Below, in pieces: positions 8,604-17,395 of a DNA stretch of 64,000 nt (position 1 is its first letter; each line of letters opens with the position of its first letter). Below the pieces are notes generated by a model that saw only the letters and a list, made by a program, of their open reading frames with translations, did not search any database and was not told the DNA's origin. Source of the DNA: Streptomyces sp. McG3 (lineage in GTDB: Bacteria > Actinomycetota > Actinomycetes > Streptomycetales > Streptomycetaceae); the NCBI RefSeq assembly GCF_018619185.1, contig NZ_JAAXYC010000002.1, positions 1-64,000 on the forward strand, read 5' to 3'. The position numbers and the translations under genes were made by a program.

Positions 8604-9152
8604 TCAGCCGCGCTCGGCCTGGGCGACCCGGGGGAAGGTCTTCACCCCGGCGGCCTTGCGGCTGTTGGCCTGGGCGGTGACCGTGCGGCCGGGCGGGGCG
8701 TTCTCGACGCCGACGACGACGGTGGCCAGGACCTTGTCCTCGGCATCGACGAACTCCACCTTCACGGCGAAGAACGTGGCCTCGTCCGTGGGGTTGGTGA
8801 CCCGGACGAGCGCACTGCGGACCTCCTCGGACGCGGTGAGCGGCAGTCCGTTGACCGAGACGTCGCCGACGGCGTTGCCCCGGCCCTCGACCTCCTCCAG
8901 CCGCTTGGCCGCCTCCTGCCGTACGCGTTCGGACTCGGCGGACACGGAGGCGGCGAAGCTCTGCTGGGTGCGCGGGCTCGGCGCCTTCGAGGGTGATTCC
9001 TCCGGCTCGGGCGTGAGGGTGTGGACACCCTGGTCGGTACCTTCACTGCTGGTGTCGGAGTCGCAGGCCGCCGTGGCGGTGAACAGCAGGGCCGCGACGG
9101 CGACGGGGGCCAGGGCGCGTACGGCTCGGCGCGCGGGGAGGTTCGCTTTCAC
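8604..9152 (-). CDS. probable lipoprotein of unknown function
   Basis: A 182-residue exported protein. The GTG at 9152 gives a start VKANLPARR, an arginine-rich n-region, a hydrophobic core (APVAVAALLFTATAAC) and a cysteine suiting a weak lipobox. A TTG at 9167 is an alternative start that adds five residues. A low-complexity region rich in Glu, Pro and Ser follows, then a predicted helix (ESERVRQEAAKRLEEVEG) and a C-terminal Ig-like or FxLYD-like beta-domain (ALVRVTNPTDEATFFAVKVEF). Ser, Pro and Thr between anchor and domain suggest a tethered surface protein. It is probably co-transcribed with the downstream glutaminase-STAS gene. Function unknown. Confidence 0.7.
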   Translation of the reverse strand: MKANLPARRAVRALAPVAVAALLFTATAACDSDTSSEGTDQGVHTLTPEPEESPSKAPSPRTQQSFAASVSAESERVRQEAAKRLEEVEGRGNAVGDVSVNGLPLTASEEVRSALVRVTNPTDEATFFAVKVEFVDAEDKVLATVVVGVENAPPGRTVTAQANSRKAAGVKTFPRVAQAERG

Positions 9153-9210
9153 GGACGGTCCGTCCAATCCAGGAGAGGAGGTGCGAGTGGGGCGAAGGGC
9201 TGTGCGCGGG

Positions 9211-9705
9211 TCACACCGTCTCGTCGCCGAAGATGTCGCGGAGCTTCGCCTCGCGCTCGGTGTCGAGGTTGCTGTGGAGCAGTTCCGCGCCGTCGCCGGG
9301 CAGTTGCGCGCCGATCCGCTCGGGCACCTCGTTCGTGGTCAGCAGGAACAGCGCCGAGGTTCCGGGCGTCACCTTCTCCTTGACCTCGGCGATGAAGTCG
9401 TCGTCGATGCCGACGTCCGCGAGCTTCCCGCCGAGCGCCCCGGCCGCCGCCCCGATGGCCGCGCCCAGCAGCGGCATGAGGAAGATCAGGCCGAAGAGCA
9501 TGCCCCAGAAGGTCCCGCTGAGGGCCCCGGCGCCGACGAGGTTCAGCAGCTGTTTCGTGCGCGGCTTGGCCCGGTCGGCGGGCCAGCTGACCACCGCCGC
9601 GTCGAGGATCTTGATCAGCCCTTCCTTCTGAAGGGATTTCAGCGCCTCTTCGACGCTTTCCGCGCCTTCGGCCGTCCGGAACTTCCACACGGTGAGCGTG
9701 GACAT
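9211..9705 (-). CDS. DUF1269 domain membrane-associated protein
   Basis: A 164-residue DUF1269 protein starting MSTLTVWKF. The N-terminal ferredoxin-like half (LTVWKFRTAEGAESVEEALK, KILDAAVVSW) is followed by a glycine- and alanine-rich hydrophobic stretch with two likely membrane segments (GTFWGMLFGLIFLMPLLGA and AIGAAAGALGGKLADV), and by a C-terminal part with TPGTSALFLLT. The family is widespread and of unknown function; it often sits near stress or ion-homeostasis genes. The gene is divergent from the baeRF gene at 9825 across a 119-base AT-rich spacer that contains a TAATAT hexamer on its own strand at 9749-9744. Confidence 0.85.
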   Translation of the reverse strand: MSTLTVWKFRTAEGAESVEEALKSLQKEGLIKILDAAVVSWPADRAKPRTKQLLNLVGAGALSGTFWGMLFGLIFLMPLLGAAIGAAAGALGGKLADVGIDDDFIAEVKEKVTPGTSALFLLTTNEVPERIGAQLPGDGAELLHSNLDTEREAKLRDIFGDETV

Positions 9706-9824
9706 CGCGCAACCTCCCGCACTCCAAGGGCAACAACTCGCTCATATTAGGATCAAAAGGTATGAATTGACTCGTCGAAGCATCCGCTTCATACGGGAGC
9801 GGGTTCTAGCCCTGGGAGGGAACG

Positions 9825-10940
9825 ATGGATACGGACGCCCTGACCGCCGACCTGTTGCGGGAGCTGCGGGCGACCCGGCCCTATCCGGCCCTGTCCCTGA
9901 CCATGCCGACCCACCGCAAGGCCCCGGACAACGCCCAGGACCCGGTCCGCCTGCGGAACCTGGTGGCGGACGCCGGCCACCGCCTCGAAGCCGATCCACA
10001 GGTGAGCCGCGAGGTCCGGGCCGCCCTCGTGCACCAGCTGGAGCGGGCGGCGGCCGAGGTGGACCCACGCGCGGCGATGGACTCCCTGGTGCTCCTCGCC
10101 ACCACCGACGAGTACTGGATCTGGCAGCTTCCGCGCACCGCACCCGAACGGGTGGTGCTCAGCGACACCTACCTCACCCGTAACCTCGTCGCCGCCAAGG
10201 CCCAGACCCGGCCCTTCCGGGCGCTGACCGTCGCCGCCGACCACGCGACGCTGTGGATCGGCACGGCCGACGGCATCCGCCAGGAGGAGGTGGGCGGCTT
10301 CCCGCTGACCGCGCCGAAGGAACCGCCGAACCCGCAGCGCGAGGAGCGGATCGGGGACACCCCGAGCACCTTCAGCGACGAGGAGACGCGGAACTTCTTC
10401 CGCGATGTCGACGAGAAGCTGCGCACGGTGCTCGCCGACGACCCGCGCCCGCTGTATCTGGTGGGCCTCGCCCCCGCCCTCGCCCTGCTGGACGAGGTCG
10501 GCGAGAGTTCCGGGTCCGCCGTCGGCCGGGTCACGAAGGGCGCGCCGGCCGACCTGTCGCCCGCCGAGGTCCTCAAGGAGCTGCGGCCCGCCCTCGACGA
10601 GGGCGCTCGCCGGGCGGCGGCGGACGTGGAGACCCGCCTCGACAACGCCCGCAGCGCCCACTCCTTCGCCGGCGGGCTCGACGAGGTGTGGGCCGCCGTC
10701 CGTGAGGGCCGGGCGGGACTGGTCGCGGTGGAAGAACACTTCCAGGCAGCCGTCAGGGTGACCGACGAGCACCTGGAGCCGGTGCCCGGGGGAAGCACGC
10801 GGAGCGCGGACGGCACGATCCGCGAGGACATCGTCGACGAGCTGGCCGAAGCCGCGCTCGACAGCGGCGCCGATGTGGTCTTCGTCGAGGACGGTTCGCT
10901 GGCGGAGCACGGCCGGATCGCGGCGGCGCTGCGCTACTGA
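9825..10940 (+). CDS. bacterial archaeo-eukaryotic release factor (baeRF) family protein
   Basis: A 371-residue protein of the baeRF group: bacterial relatives of eRF1 and Pelota, thought to act on ribosomes rather than in normal termination. The layout fits: an N-terminal helical part (DALTADLLRELRATRPYPALSLTMPTHR), a central strand-rich part in which a peptidyl-hydrolysis loop would sit, a segment DEKLRTVLADDPRPLYLVGLAPALALLDE resembling the eRF1 domain 2/3 core, and a C-terminal domain ending ADVVFVEDGSLAEHGRIAAALRY, which resembles the L7Ae-like domain 3. The ATG at 9825 has GGGAGGG upstream. The exact baeRF subfamily is uncertain. Confidence 0.75.
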   Translation: MDTDALTADLLRELRATRPYPALSLTMPTHRKAPDNAQDPVRLRNLVADAGHRLEADPQVSREVRAALVHQLERAAAEVDPRAAMDSLVLLATTDEYWIWQLPRTAPERVVLSDTYLTRNLVAAKAQTRPFRALTVAADHATLWIGTADGIRQEEVGGFPLTAPKEPPNPQREERIGDTPSTFSDEETRNFFRDVDEKLRTVLADDPRPLYLVGLAPALALLDEVGESSGSAVGRVTKGAPADLSPAEVLKELRPALDEGARRAAADVETRLDNARSAHSFAGGLDEVWAAVREGRAGLVAVEEHFQAAVRVTDEHLEPVPGGSTRSADGTIREDIVDELAEAALDSGADVVFVEDGSLAEHGRIAAALRY

Positions 10941-10968
10941 CCGAAGGCTCCGACAGGGCCCTCCGCCG

Positions 10969-11928
10969 TCAGCCCAGGCGGCGGACCGGCTGCCCGTCGA
11001 GGAAGGCCCTGATGTTCTCCACCGCCTGGCCGTAGTAGGTCTCGTAGTTGGCGCGCGACACATAGCCCAGGTGCGGGGTGGCCAGCAGGCGCGGGGCCGT
11101 GCGGAGCGGGTGACCGGCCGGGAGCGGCTCGGTGTCGAACACATCGGTCGCGGCCCCGGCGATCACGCCGGCGTCCAGGGCGGCGAGCAGGGCGTCCGTG
11201 TCGACGATGGCCGCCCTGGAGGTGTTGATGAGATACGCGGTCGGGCGCATCATGGCGAGTTCGGCCGCGCCGATCAGGCCCCGGGTCCGGTCGCCGAGCG
11301 CCAGGTGGACGGAGACGAAGTCGCTGGAGGCCAGCAGTTCCTCCTTGGAGGCCGCCCGCTCCGCCCCGGCCTCGTCGGTCCGTTCCTTCGTGAGGTTCTG
11401 ACTCCACGCCAGGACGTCCATGCCGAAGGCCAGGCCCACGCGCGCCACCCGGCCGCCGATCTTTCCGAGCCCCAGCAGTCCCAGCGTCCGCCCGTGCAGA
11501 TCGGCGCCGAGGGTGGACTGCCAGGGGCCGCCCGAGCGCAGGGCCTCCGCCTCGGGGACGATCCCGCGTGCCAGGCCGAGGAGCAGCGCCCAGGTCAGCT
11601 CGACGGGCGGGGTGGAGGAGCTGGCGGTGCCGCAGACGACGACGCCGTGCCGCTTCGCGGCGTCGAGGTCGATGACGGAGTTGCGCATGCCGGAGGCGAC
11701 GAGCAGCCGCAGCCGGGGCAGCCGGGCGAACAGCTCCGCCGGGAACGGCACCCGCTCGCGCAGGGTGACCACGACGTCGAAGTCGGCGAGGGCCGCGGCC
11801 GCTTCGTCCTCGGTGGCGAGGTGTTCGGTGAAGGTCACGACCTCGACGTCGGCGGTCACGGCCGACCAGTCGACGACGGTGGTGGCGACGGACTGGAAGT
11901 CCTCGATCACGGCACAGCGCGGCTTCAT
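10969..11928 (-). CDS. D-isomer specific 2-hydroxyacid dehydrogenase family protein
   Basis: NAD(P)-dependent oxidoreductase of 319 residues in the phosphoglycerate/formate dehydrogenase-like family. The Rossmann dinucleotide motif is LGLLGLGKIGGRVARVGLAFG, the substrate arginine lies in INTSRAAIVDTDALL, and the catalytic histidine is in ATPHLGYVSR with the acidic partner in DVFDTEPLP. The ATG at 11928 (MKPRCAVIEDFQ) has GGAGAGG upstream. It is followed on the same strand, 74 bases upstream, by the aldehyde dehydrogenase gene, so the two may share a transcript. The substrate is not evident. Overall resemblance is to the short glyoxylate/hydroxypyruvate reductase-like proteins rather than to SerA, which carries an ACT domain absent here. 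Confidence 0.88.
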   Translation of the reverse strand: MKPRCAVIEDFQSVATTVVDWSAVTADVEVVTFTEHLATEDEAAAALADFDVVVTLRERVPFPAELFARLPRLRLLVASGMRNSVIDLDAAKRHGVVVCGTASSSTPPVELTWALLLGLARGIVPEAEALRSGGPWQSTLGADLHGRTLGLLGLGKIGGRVARVGLAFGMDVLAWSQNLTKERTDEAGAERAASKEELLASSDFVSVHLALGDRTRGLIGAAELAMMRPTAYLINTSRAAIVDTDALLAALDAGVIAGAATDVFDTEPLPAGHPLRTAPRLLATPHLGYVSRANYETYYGQAVENIRAFLDGQPVRRLG

Positions 11929-12002
11929 GGCGGCCTCTCCGGTGGGTCTCGGGTCGCCGCCCATGATCGCTCATCACGGGGTGGCGCGACCCGGGCGGGG
12001 TG

Positions 12003-13415
12003 TCAGGACGCCTCGGGGCCGTACCAGAGCGTGGTGGCGTTGCAGAACTCGCGGATGCCGTGTCCGGCCAGCTCACGGCCGTAACCGGAGCGCTTGATCC
12101 CGCCGAAGGGCAGGGCCGGGTGCGAGGCCGTCATCCCGTTGAAGAAGACTCCGCCGGCCTCCAGGTCGCGGGCGCAGCGCTCCTGTTCGCCGGGGTCGCG
12201 GGTCCAGACGTTGGAACTGAGGCCGAAGGGGGTGTCGTTGGCCAGGTGGACCGCCTCGTCGAGGTCGGCGACCCGGTAGAGGGTGGCGACCGGGCCGAAG
12301 GTCTCCTCGCGGTGGATGCGCATGGCGGTGGTGATGGAGGCGAGCACGGTGGGCTCGTAGAACCAGCCGTTCTCCAGACCGCCGCCGAGCTTGTCGGGAC
12401 GGCGTCCGCCGCACAGCGCCTCGGCTCCCCGTCCGACGGCGTCGTCGACGAGTTCCTCCAGGTCGGTGCGGCCCTGTTCGGTGGAGAGCGGACCGATGTC
12501 GGTGGCCTCCTCCAGCGGGTCGCCGACGGTCAGGGCGCGCATGCCCGCGGTGAACCGCTCGGCGAACGCGTCGTAGACGTCGGCGTGCACGATGAAGCGC
12601 TTGGCGGCGATGCAGGACTGGCCGTTGTTCTGGACGCGGGCTGTGACGGCGGTGGCGGCGGCCTTCGCCACGTCGGCGGACGGCAGGACGACGTACGGAT
12701 CGCTGCCGCCCAGCTCCAGCACGGTCTTCTTCACCTCGTCGCCCGCGGTGGCCGCGACGGCGCGCCCCGCCGGTTCGCTGCCGGTGAGGGTAGCCGCGAC
12801 GACGCGCGGGTCGCGCAGGACCGCCTCGACGGCGCCCGATCCGATCAGGAGCGTACGGAAGCAGCCGGCGGGGAAGCCGGCGCGGTGGAAGAGGTCCTCC
12901 AGATAGAGGGCGGTCTGGGGCACGTTCGACGCGTGCTTGAGAAGTCCGACGTTGCCCGCCATCAGCGCGGGGGCGGCGAAGCGCACCACCTGCCAGAGCG
13001 GGAAGTTCCACGGCATGACGGCGAGGACCACGCCGAGGGGGCGGTAGCGGACCAGTGCGTGGGAGGCGCCGGAGTCCCTCACGTCGCCCGGGTCCGGGTG
13101 TTCGTCGGCGAGCAGCCCTTCGGCTCGGTCGGCGTACCAGCGCATCGCCTTCGCGCACTTGGCCGCCTCCGCGCGGGCCGCCGTGACGGGCTTGCCCATC
13201 TCGACGGTCATCGTGCGGGCGATGGTGTCGCGGTCCTCGTCGAGGAGGTCGGCGGCCCGGTTCAGCCAGCCGGCCCGCTGCTCGAAGGGGGTGGTGCGGT
13301 ACTGGTGGAAGGTCTCCGCGGCGGCGGCGATCCTGCGTTCGGTCTCCTCATCGCCGAGGGCGTCGAAGGACCTGATCAGTTCGCCGTTCGCGGGGTTGAC
13401 CGTCGCGATGGGCAT
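12003..13415 (-). CDS. gabD: NAD(P)-dependent succinate-semialdehyde dehydrogenase-type aldehyde dehydrogenase
   Basis: Aldehyde dehydrogenase of 470 residues in the GabD group, oxidising succinate semialdehyde or a similar small aldehyde to the acid. Visible are the cofactor segment VLAVMPWNFPLWQ, the general-base glutamate in LELGGSDPYVVL, the catalytic cysteine in NNGQSCIAAKR, and the C-terminal PFGGIKRSGYGRELAGHG. The ATG at 13415 has AAGGAGG eight bases upstream. Succinate semialdehyde points to GABA or polyamine breakdown, but no transaminase gene is adjacent, so the specificity is inferred from family resemblance only. Possibly co-transcribed with the hydroxyacid dehydrogenase gene downstream. 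Confidence 0.85.
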   Translation of the reverse strand: MPIATVNPANGELIRSFDALGDEETERRIAAAAETFHQYRTTPFEQRAGWLNRAADLLDEDRDTIARTMTVEMGKPVTAARAEAAKCAKAMRWYADRAEGLLADEHPDPGDVRDSGASHALVRYRPLGVVLAVMPWNFPLWQVVRFAAPALMAGNVGLLKHASNVPQTALYLEDLFHRAGFPAGCFRTLLIGSGAVEAVLRDPRVVAATLTGSEPAGRAVAATAGDEVKKTVLELGGSDPYVVLPSADVAKAAATAVTARVQNNGQSCIAAKRFIVHADVYDAFAERFTAGMRALTVGDPLEEATDIGPLSTEQGRTDLEELVDDAVGRGAEALCGGRRPDKLGGGLENGWFYEPTVLASITTAMRIHREETFGPVATLYRVADLDEAVHLANDTPFGLSSNVWTRDPGEQERCARDLEAGGVFFNGMTASHPALPFGGIKRSGYGRELAGHGIREFCNATTLWYGPEAS

Positions 13416-13574
13416 GGCAGTGGCCTCCTTGCATCGGTACTCCGACCGTGCCGCGCCGCACCGGTCCGCGCAACGCGGCCCTCCCCTCCCCCGCACCTAC
13501 CCGGCCGGCGCGGATCATGCGTGCCGGGGCAGCGCGTTCCGCGTCGGCCGGGTGAGGGCCGCTCCTCCGGGCGG

Positions 13575-14033
13575 TTACACGAGCGCCGCCCGGGGGACGT
13601 GGCGGGCGGTGCGGACGCCGGGCAGCGGGGCGTACGGGAGCAGACCCGCGGGCCGCGGTGCCTCGGCGTAGCGGGTGAACCAGACCACTTTGCCGTCCGT
13701 GGTCCGGCAGGTGCCCCAGCTGTCGCTCAGGGCCATGACCCGGCTCAGCCCGCCGCCGGCCGGCAGCAGCCGGGGCATCCGGGCACTGTTGTCCGCGACG
13801 GACACGGTCACGTGCCGCCCGGTCCAGCGGAGTTCGAGGACGCAGGTGTTGCCGTCGCCGACATGCCGGTGGACGTTGGTCAGGAGCTCGTCCAGGGCCC
13901 GGCACACCGGCCGGACGTGCAGGTCGAGACTCCAGTGACGCAGGTGTGCGGCGACGATCCGCCGCACCTGGGAAACGCGCTCTGCCGACACCTGCAGTTC
14001 GACCGAGTAGTGCCGGTCGAGTGGAACGGTCAT
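13575..14033 (-). CDS. anti-sigma factor-like ATP-binding protein (SpoIIAB/RsbW type)
   Basis: A 152-residue HATPase_c_2 protein, one of the many streptomycete relatives of RsbW and SpoIIAB that bind ATP and sequester sigma factors or phosphorylate anti-anti-sigma partners. The N-box is RALDELLTNVHRHVG, the G1-like segment VTVSVADNSARMP, and the G2-like loop AGGGLSRVMALSDSWG. A following WFTRYAE strand ends the fold, with a short proline-rich tail. No anti-anti-sigma or sigma gene is adjacent. The upstream region contains a 15-bp tandem duplication. Confidence 0.85.
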   Translation of the reverse strand: MTVPLDRHYSVELQVSAERVSQVRRIVAAHLRHWSLDLHVRPVCRALDELLTNVHRHVGDGNTCVLELRWTGRHVTVSVADNSARMPRLLPAGGGLSRVMALSDSWGTCRTTDGKVVWFTRYAEAPRPAGLLPYAPLPGVRTARHVPRAALV

Positions 14034-14064
14034 CGTCGAGGCTCCTCACCACGAGGCCCACGTG

Positions 14065-14094
14065 CTTCACCCCGTCGTACTTCACCCCGTCGTA
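14065..14094. repeat. 15-bp perfect tandem duplication
   Basis: The unit CTTCACCCCGTCGTA occurs twice head-to-tail, 32 bases before the anti-sigma-like gene start, so it lies in that gene's leader or promoter. Confidence 0.85.
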
Positions 14095-14225
14095 CGAACG
14101 ACCCCCGAACACGAAGCGTGAGCACAGATCACTTCTGGGTCACTCATCAGGGTGCGTCGAGCAGGCCGGACACGCAACAGCTGGGCCGTCCGTGCTGGTG
14201 GGGGCGGTGTCGGGTAGCGGGGCGG

Positions 14226-16325
14226 TCAGAGCAGGTAGGGCAGCAGGGTGTCCGGGGTGAGGGGCAGTTCGCGCAGCCGGGCGCCGGTGGCGTGGCGGAC
14301 CGCGTTTCCGATGGCGGCGGCGGTGCCGACGATCCCGATCTCGCCGATGCCCTTGCTGCCCATCGGATTGAGGTGGCGGTCGTCCTCCTCGATCCAGTGC
14401 GCCTGGATGTCGGCCGTGTCGGCGCAGACGGGCACGTGGTAGGCGGCGAGGTCCTTGGCGGTGAAGTCGCCGAAGTCCGGGTCGATGCCGCAGCCCTCGG
14501 TGAGGGCCATGCCGATGCCCATCACCATGCCGCCGGTGAACTGGGAGCGCGCGGTGCGCTCGTTGAGGATCCGCCCGGCGGCGTACACGCCGAGGAGGCG
14601 GCGGACGCGCACCTCGCCCGTGACGGCGTCGACGGCCGTCTCGGCGAAGTGCGCCCCGAAGGCGTGCCGGGCGTACGGGGACTCCTCGCCGGTCTCCCGT
14701 TCGGTGTCGGCGGTGGTGGTGATCCCGGCGGCCGGCAGGGGACCCGGGTGCTCCGCGAGGCGGGCGGCAAGGTCGGTCGACGCCTTGTGCACGGCCCAGC
14801 CCCAGGAGGCGGTGCCGGAGGAGCCGCCGGCCAGCGGGGCGGCGGGCAGATCGGTGGAGCCGATGTCGACGCGTACGTCCGCCGGGGCGACGCCGAGCGC
14901 GTCGGCGGCGATCTGGGCCAGGACGGTGCGGGCCCCGGTGCCGATGTCGGTGGCGTTGACCTGGACGCGCAGGCCGCCGTCCGGCGCGGCGTGGGCGGTC
15001 GCGGTGGACCCGGAGACGAGGACGGGGTACGTCGCCGAGGCCACGCCCGTACCGATGAGCCAGCGGCCTTCCTGGCGGGCGGCGGGCCGGGGGTCGCGGT
15101 CGTGCCAGCCGAACCGGGCCGCACCGTCGCGCAGACAGGCGGCGAGGCCGCGGCTGCTGAAGGGGCGGTCGCTGTCCGGTTCGGTGTCCGGTTCGTTGCG
15201 CAGCCGCAGCTCCACGGGGTCCAGGCCGAGCGCGGAGGCCAGTTCGTCCATGGCGGACTCCAGGGCGTACATCCCGGAGGCCTCCCCCGGGGCGCGCATC
15301 CAGGAGGGGCTGGGGACGTCGAGAGCGGTCACCCGGTGCGCGGTCCGGCTGTGCGGCGAGGCGTACATGACGCGGGCGGGCACGGCGGCCTGCTCGACGA
15401 ACTCCTTCACGGTGGAGGTCTGGGTGACGACCTCGTGGCTGACCGCGGTGAGCACCCCGTCCAGGTCCGCGCCGAGCCGGACCCGCTGGATCGTGGGGGC
15501 CCGGTGGCCGACGATCTCCGCCAGCTGGGACCGGGGGAACACCAGCTTCACGGGCCGCCCGGTGTACCGGGCGGCCATCGCCGCCAGGACCGCCTGGGGG
15601 CGGGTGGTGCCCTTCGAGCCGAAGCCTCCGCCGACGTGCTCGGAGACCACGGTGATCCGGTCCGGGTCCAGGCCGAACGCCCGGGCCAGGCTCTCGCGGA
15701 CCTTGGTGGAGCCCTGGCTGGAGTCGTGGACGGTGAGGTGCCCGTCGGCCCACACGGCGGTGGCGGCGTGCGGTTCCATGGGGTGGTTGTGCAGTGCGCC
15801 CGTCCGGTACGTCGCGTCGATCTGGACGGGCGCCCCGGCCAGGGCGCGTTCCACGTCGCCGCGGACCCGGACGGCGGGATGGCCGCCGTTGGCCTCCTCG
15901 GGCGTGTAGAGACCGGGGTGGTCGTCGGTGAGGACCACGTCGTGCTCGTCGCGCGCGTACTCGACATGGAGCTCCCCGGCCCCTGTCCTGGCGGCCTCCA
16001 GGGACTCCGCGATGACGAGGGCGATCGGCCAGCCGTGGTGCGGGACCCGGTCGTCCTGGAGCACGGCGAGGATCGGGTCGTCGGGCTCCTGGAGCGCGGG
16101 CGCGTTGTCGTGGGTGAGGACGGTGTGGACGCCGGGTACGGCGAGGGCGTCGACGGCCCGTACGGCGGTGACGCGTCCGGCCGCGACGGTGGCCGGGACG
16201 GTCCAGGCGTACAGGCAGCCGGCGGGCGCGCGGTCGGCCGCGTAGCGGGCAGTACCGGTGACCTTGTCCCGGGCCTCTCTGCGGACGACGGGCGCACCGG
16301 GGAACTGCGGAGCTCGGGTGGTCAT
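14226..16325 (-). CDS. PaoC/YagR-type molybdenum-binding subunit of aldehyde oxidoreductase
   Basis: Large catalytic subunit (699 residues) of a xanthine-oxidase-family enzyme, binding molybdopterin cytosine dinucleotide and oxidising aldehydes or heterocycles with water as oxygen source. The N-terminal Ald_Xan_dh_C-type domain begins REARDKVTGTARYAAD. Further marks are EHVGGGFGSKGT (molybdenum cofactor loop), APGEASGMYALESAMDE and the catalytic glutamate region MGSKGIGEIGIVGTAAA near the C-terminus, which closely resembles E. coli PaoC. The ATG at 16325 has GAGGA nine bases upstream. It is the last gene of the three-gene unit (Fe-S, FAD, Mo). No XdhC/PaoD-like maturation gene follows; the next gene is an anti-sigma-like protein. 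Confidence 0.9.
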   Translation of the reverse strand: MTTRAPQFPGAPVVRREARDKVTGTARYAADRAPAGCLYAWTVPATVAAGRVTAVRAVDALAVPGVHTVLTHDNAPALQEPDDPILAVLQDDRVPHHGWPIALVIAESLEAARTGAGELHVEYARDEHDVVLTDDHPGLYTPEEANGGHPAVRVRGDVERALAGAPVQIDATYRTGALHNHPMEPHAATAVWADGHLTVHDSSQGSTKVRESLARAFGLDPDRITVVSEHVGGGFGSKGTTRPQAVLAAMAARYTGRPVKLVFPRSQLAEIVGHRAPTIQRVRLGADLDGVLTAVSHEVVTQTSTVKEFVEQAAVPARVMYASPHSRTAHRVTALDVPSPSWMRAPGEASGMYALESAMDELASALGLDPVELRLRNEPDTEPDSDRPFSSRGLAACLRDGAARFGWHDRDPRPAARQEGRWLIGTGVASATYPVLVSGSTATAHAAPDGGLRVQVNATDIGTGARTVLAQIAADALGVAPADVRVDIGSTDLPAAPLAGGSSGTASWGWAVHKASTDLAARLAEHPGPLPAAGITTTADTERETGEESPYARHAFGAHFAETAVDAVTGEVRVRRLLGVYAAGRILNERTARSQFTGGMVMGIGMALTEGCGIDPDFGDFTAKDLAAYHVPVCADTADIQAHWIEEDDRHLNPMGSKGIGEIGIVGTAAAIGNAVRHATGARLRELPLTPDTLLPYLL

Positions 16326-16393
16326 GGCGGTGGGTCCTCGGGGGTCGGTGGTGCGGGCGGACGGTGGGCGCGTGGGCAAGGGCCCCGGACGGT

Positions 16394-17395
16394 TCAGCCG
16401 GTCCGGGCGGGCTGCCGCTCGGTGAGTTCGCCGAACACGTCGAGGGCGAGCCGGCGGGCGAGATCCACCTTGAACGCGTTGTCGCGCAGCGGCCGCGCCT
16501 CGGCCAGTTCGGCGATCAGGGCGTGCTGGAACACCGCGGGGGTGGCCGGAGCGCCGCGCAGCTCGGCCTCCGCCCTGCGGGCCCGCCACGGCCGGTGGGC
16601 GACGCCGCCGAACGCGAGCGTGGCGTGCTCCACGCGGCCGGCGTCGACCCGGAGCGTGGCGGCGACGGAGACGAGCGCGAAGGCGAAACTGGCGCGGTCG
16701 CGTGCCTTGCCGTAGCGGGAGGCCGCCCCGGGCACCGGCGGCGGGAGCACCACCTCGGTGATCAGCTCGCCGGGCCTGATCACGGTGTCCTGGTCGGGGT
16801 TCTCCCCCGGCAGGCGGTGGAACTCGGTGAGGGGGACGGCCCGTTCGCCCTCGGGCCCCAGGAGCACCACGGTCGCGTCCAGCGCGGCGAGGGCGACGGC
16901 CATGTCGGACGGGTTGGTGGCCACGCACTCCGGCGAGTGCCCGAGGATCGCGAGGTCGCGGTGGGTGCCCTCGCGGGCGGGGCAACCGGAGCCGGGGAGC
17001 CGTTTGTTGCAGGGCTTGGAGACGTCCTGGAAGTAGCGGCACCGGGTGCGCTGGAGCAGGTTGCCGCCGGTGGTGGCGGAGTTGCGGAGCTGGCCGGAGG
17101 CGCCGGCCAGCAGCGCCTGGGACAGCACGGGGTAGCTCTCCGTCACGTCGGGGTGGGCGGCGAGGTCGCTGTTGCGCACGGTGGCACCGATGCTCAGGCC
17201 GCCGTCGGCCGTCCGGGTCACCCGGTCCAGCGGCAGCCCGGCGACATCGATCAGGACCCGGGGCGTCTCCACGCCGAGTTTCATCAGGTCCACCAGATTG
17301 GTGCCGCCGCCGAGGAAGCGGGCGCCGGCGCCTTCCGCGCAGAGCCGGACGGCCTCGGCGGTGGAGGCGGGGCGCACATAGCCGAACGGTTTCAC
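16394..17395 (-). CDS. PaoB/YagS-type FAD and [4Fe-4S] subunit of aldehyde oxidoreductase
   Basis: FAD-binding middle subunit, 333 residues, starting with GTG (VKPFGYVRPAS) and overlapping the previous stop by four bases, so translation is coupled. FAD-binding segments FLGGGTNLVDLMK and TTGGNLLQRTRCRYF are plain. Four cysteines in the order RTRC, KPCNKR, GSGCPA and PECVA match the extra [4Fe-4S] cluster that distinguishes PaoB-like subunits and 4-hydroxybenzoyl-CoA reductase beta subunits from ordinary xanthine dehydrogenase FAD subunits. Electrons would pass from molybdenum through the 2Fe-2S centres to FAD here. The four-cysteine pattern is seen directly; its cluster type is inferred from E. 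coli PaoB. Confidence 0.9.
   Translation of the reverse strand: MKPFGYVRPASTAEAVRLCAEGAGARFLGGGTNLVDLMKLGVETPRVLIDVAGLPLDRVTRTADGGLSIGATVRNSDLAAHPDVTESYPVLSQALLAGASGQLRNSATTGGNLLQRTRCRYFQDVSKPCNKRLPGSGCPAREGTHRDLAILGHSPECVATNPSDMAVALAALDATVVLLGPEGERAVPLTEFHRLPGENPDQDTVIRPGELITEVVLPPPVPGAASRYGKARDRASFAFALVSVAATLRVDAGRVEHATLAFGGVAHRPWRARRAEAELRGAPATPAVFQHALIAELAEARPLRDNAFKVDLARRLALDVFGELTERQPARTG

Noticed and set aside
12000-16715. A 1571-codon open frame opposite the aldehyde dehydrogenase and Mo-oxidoreductase genes
   Set aside because: Low-complexity Gly/Val/Arg/Asp translation without any recognisable family; mirror image of real genes on the minus strand.
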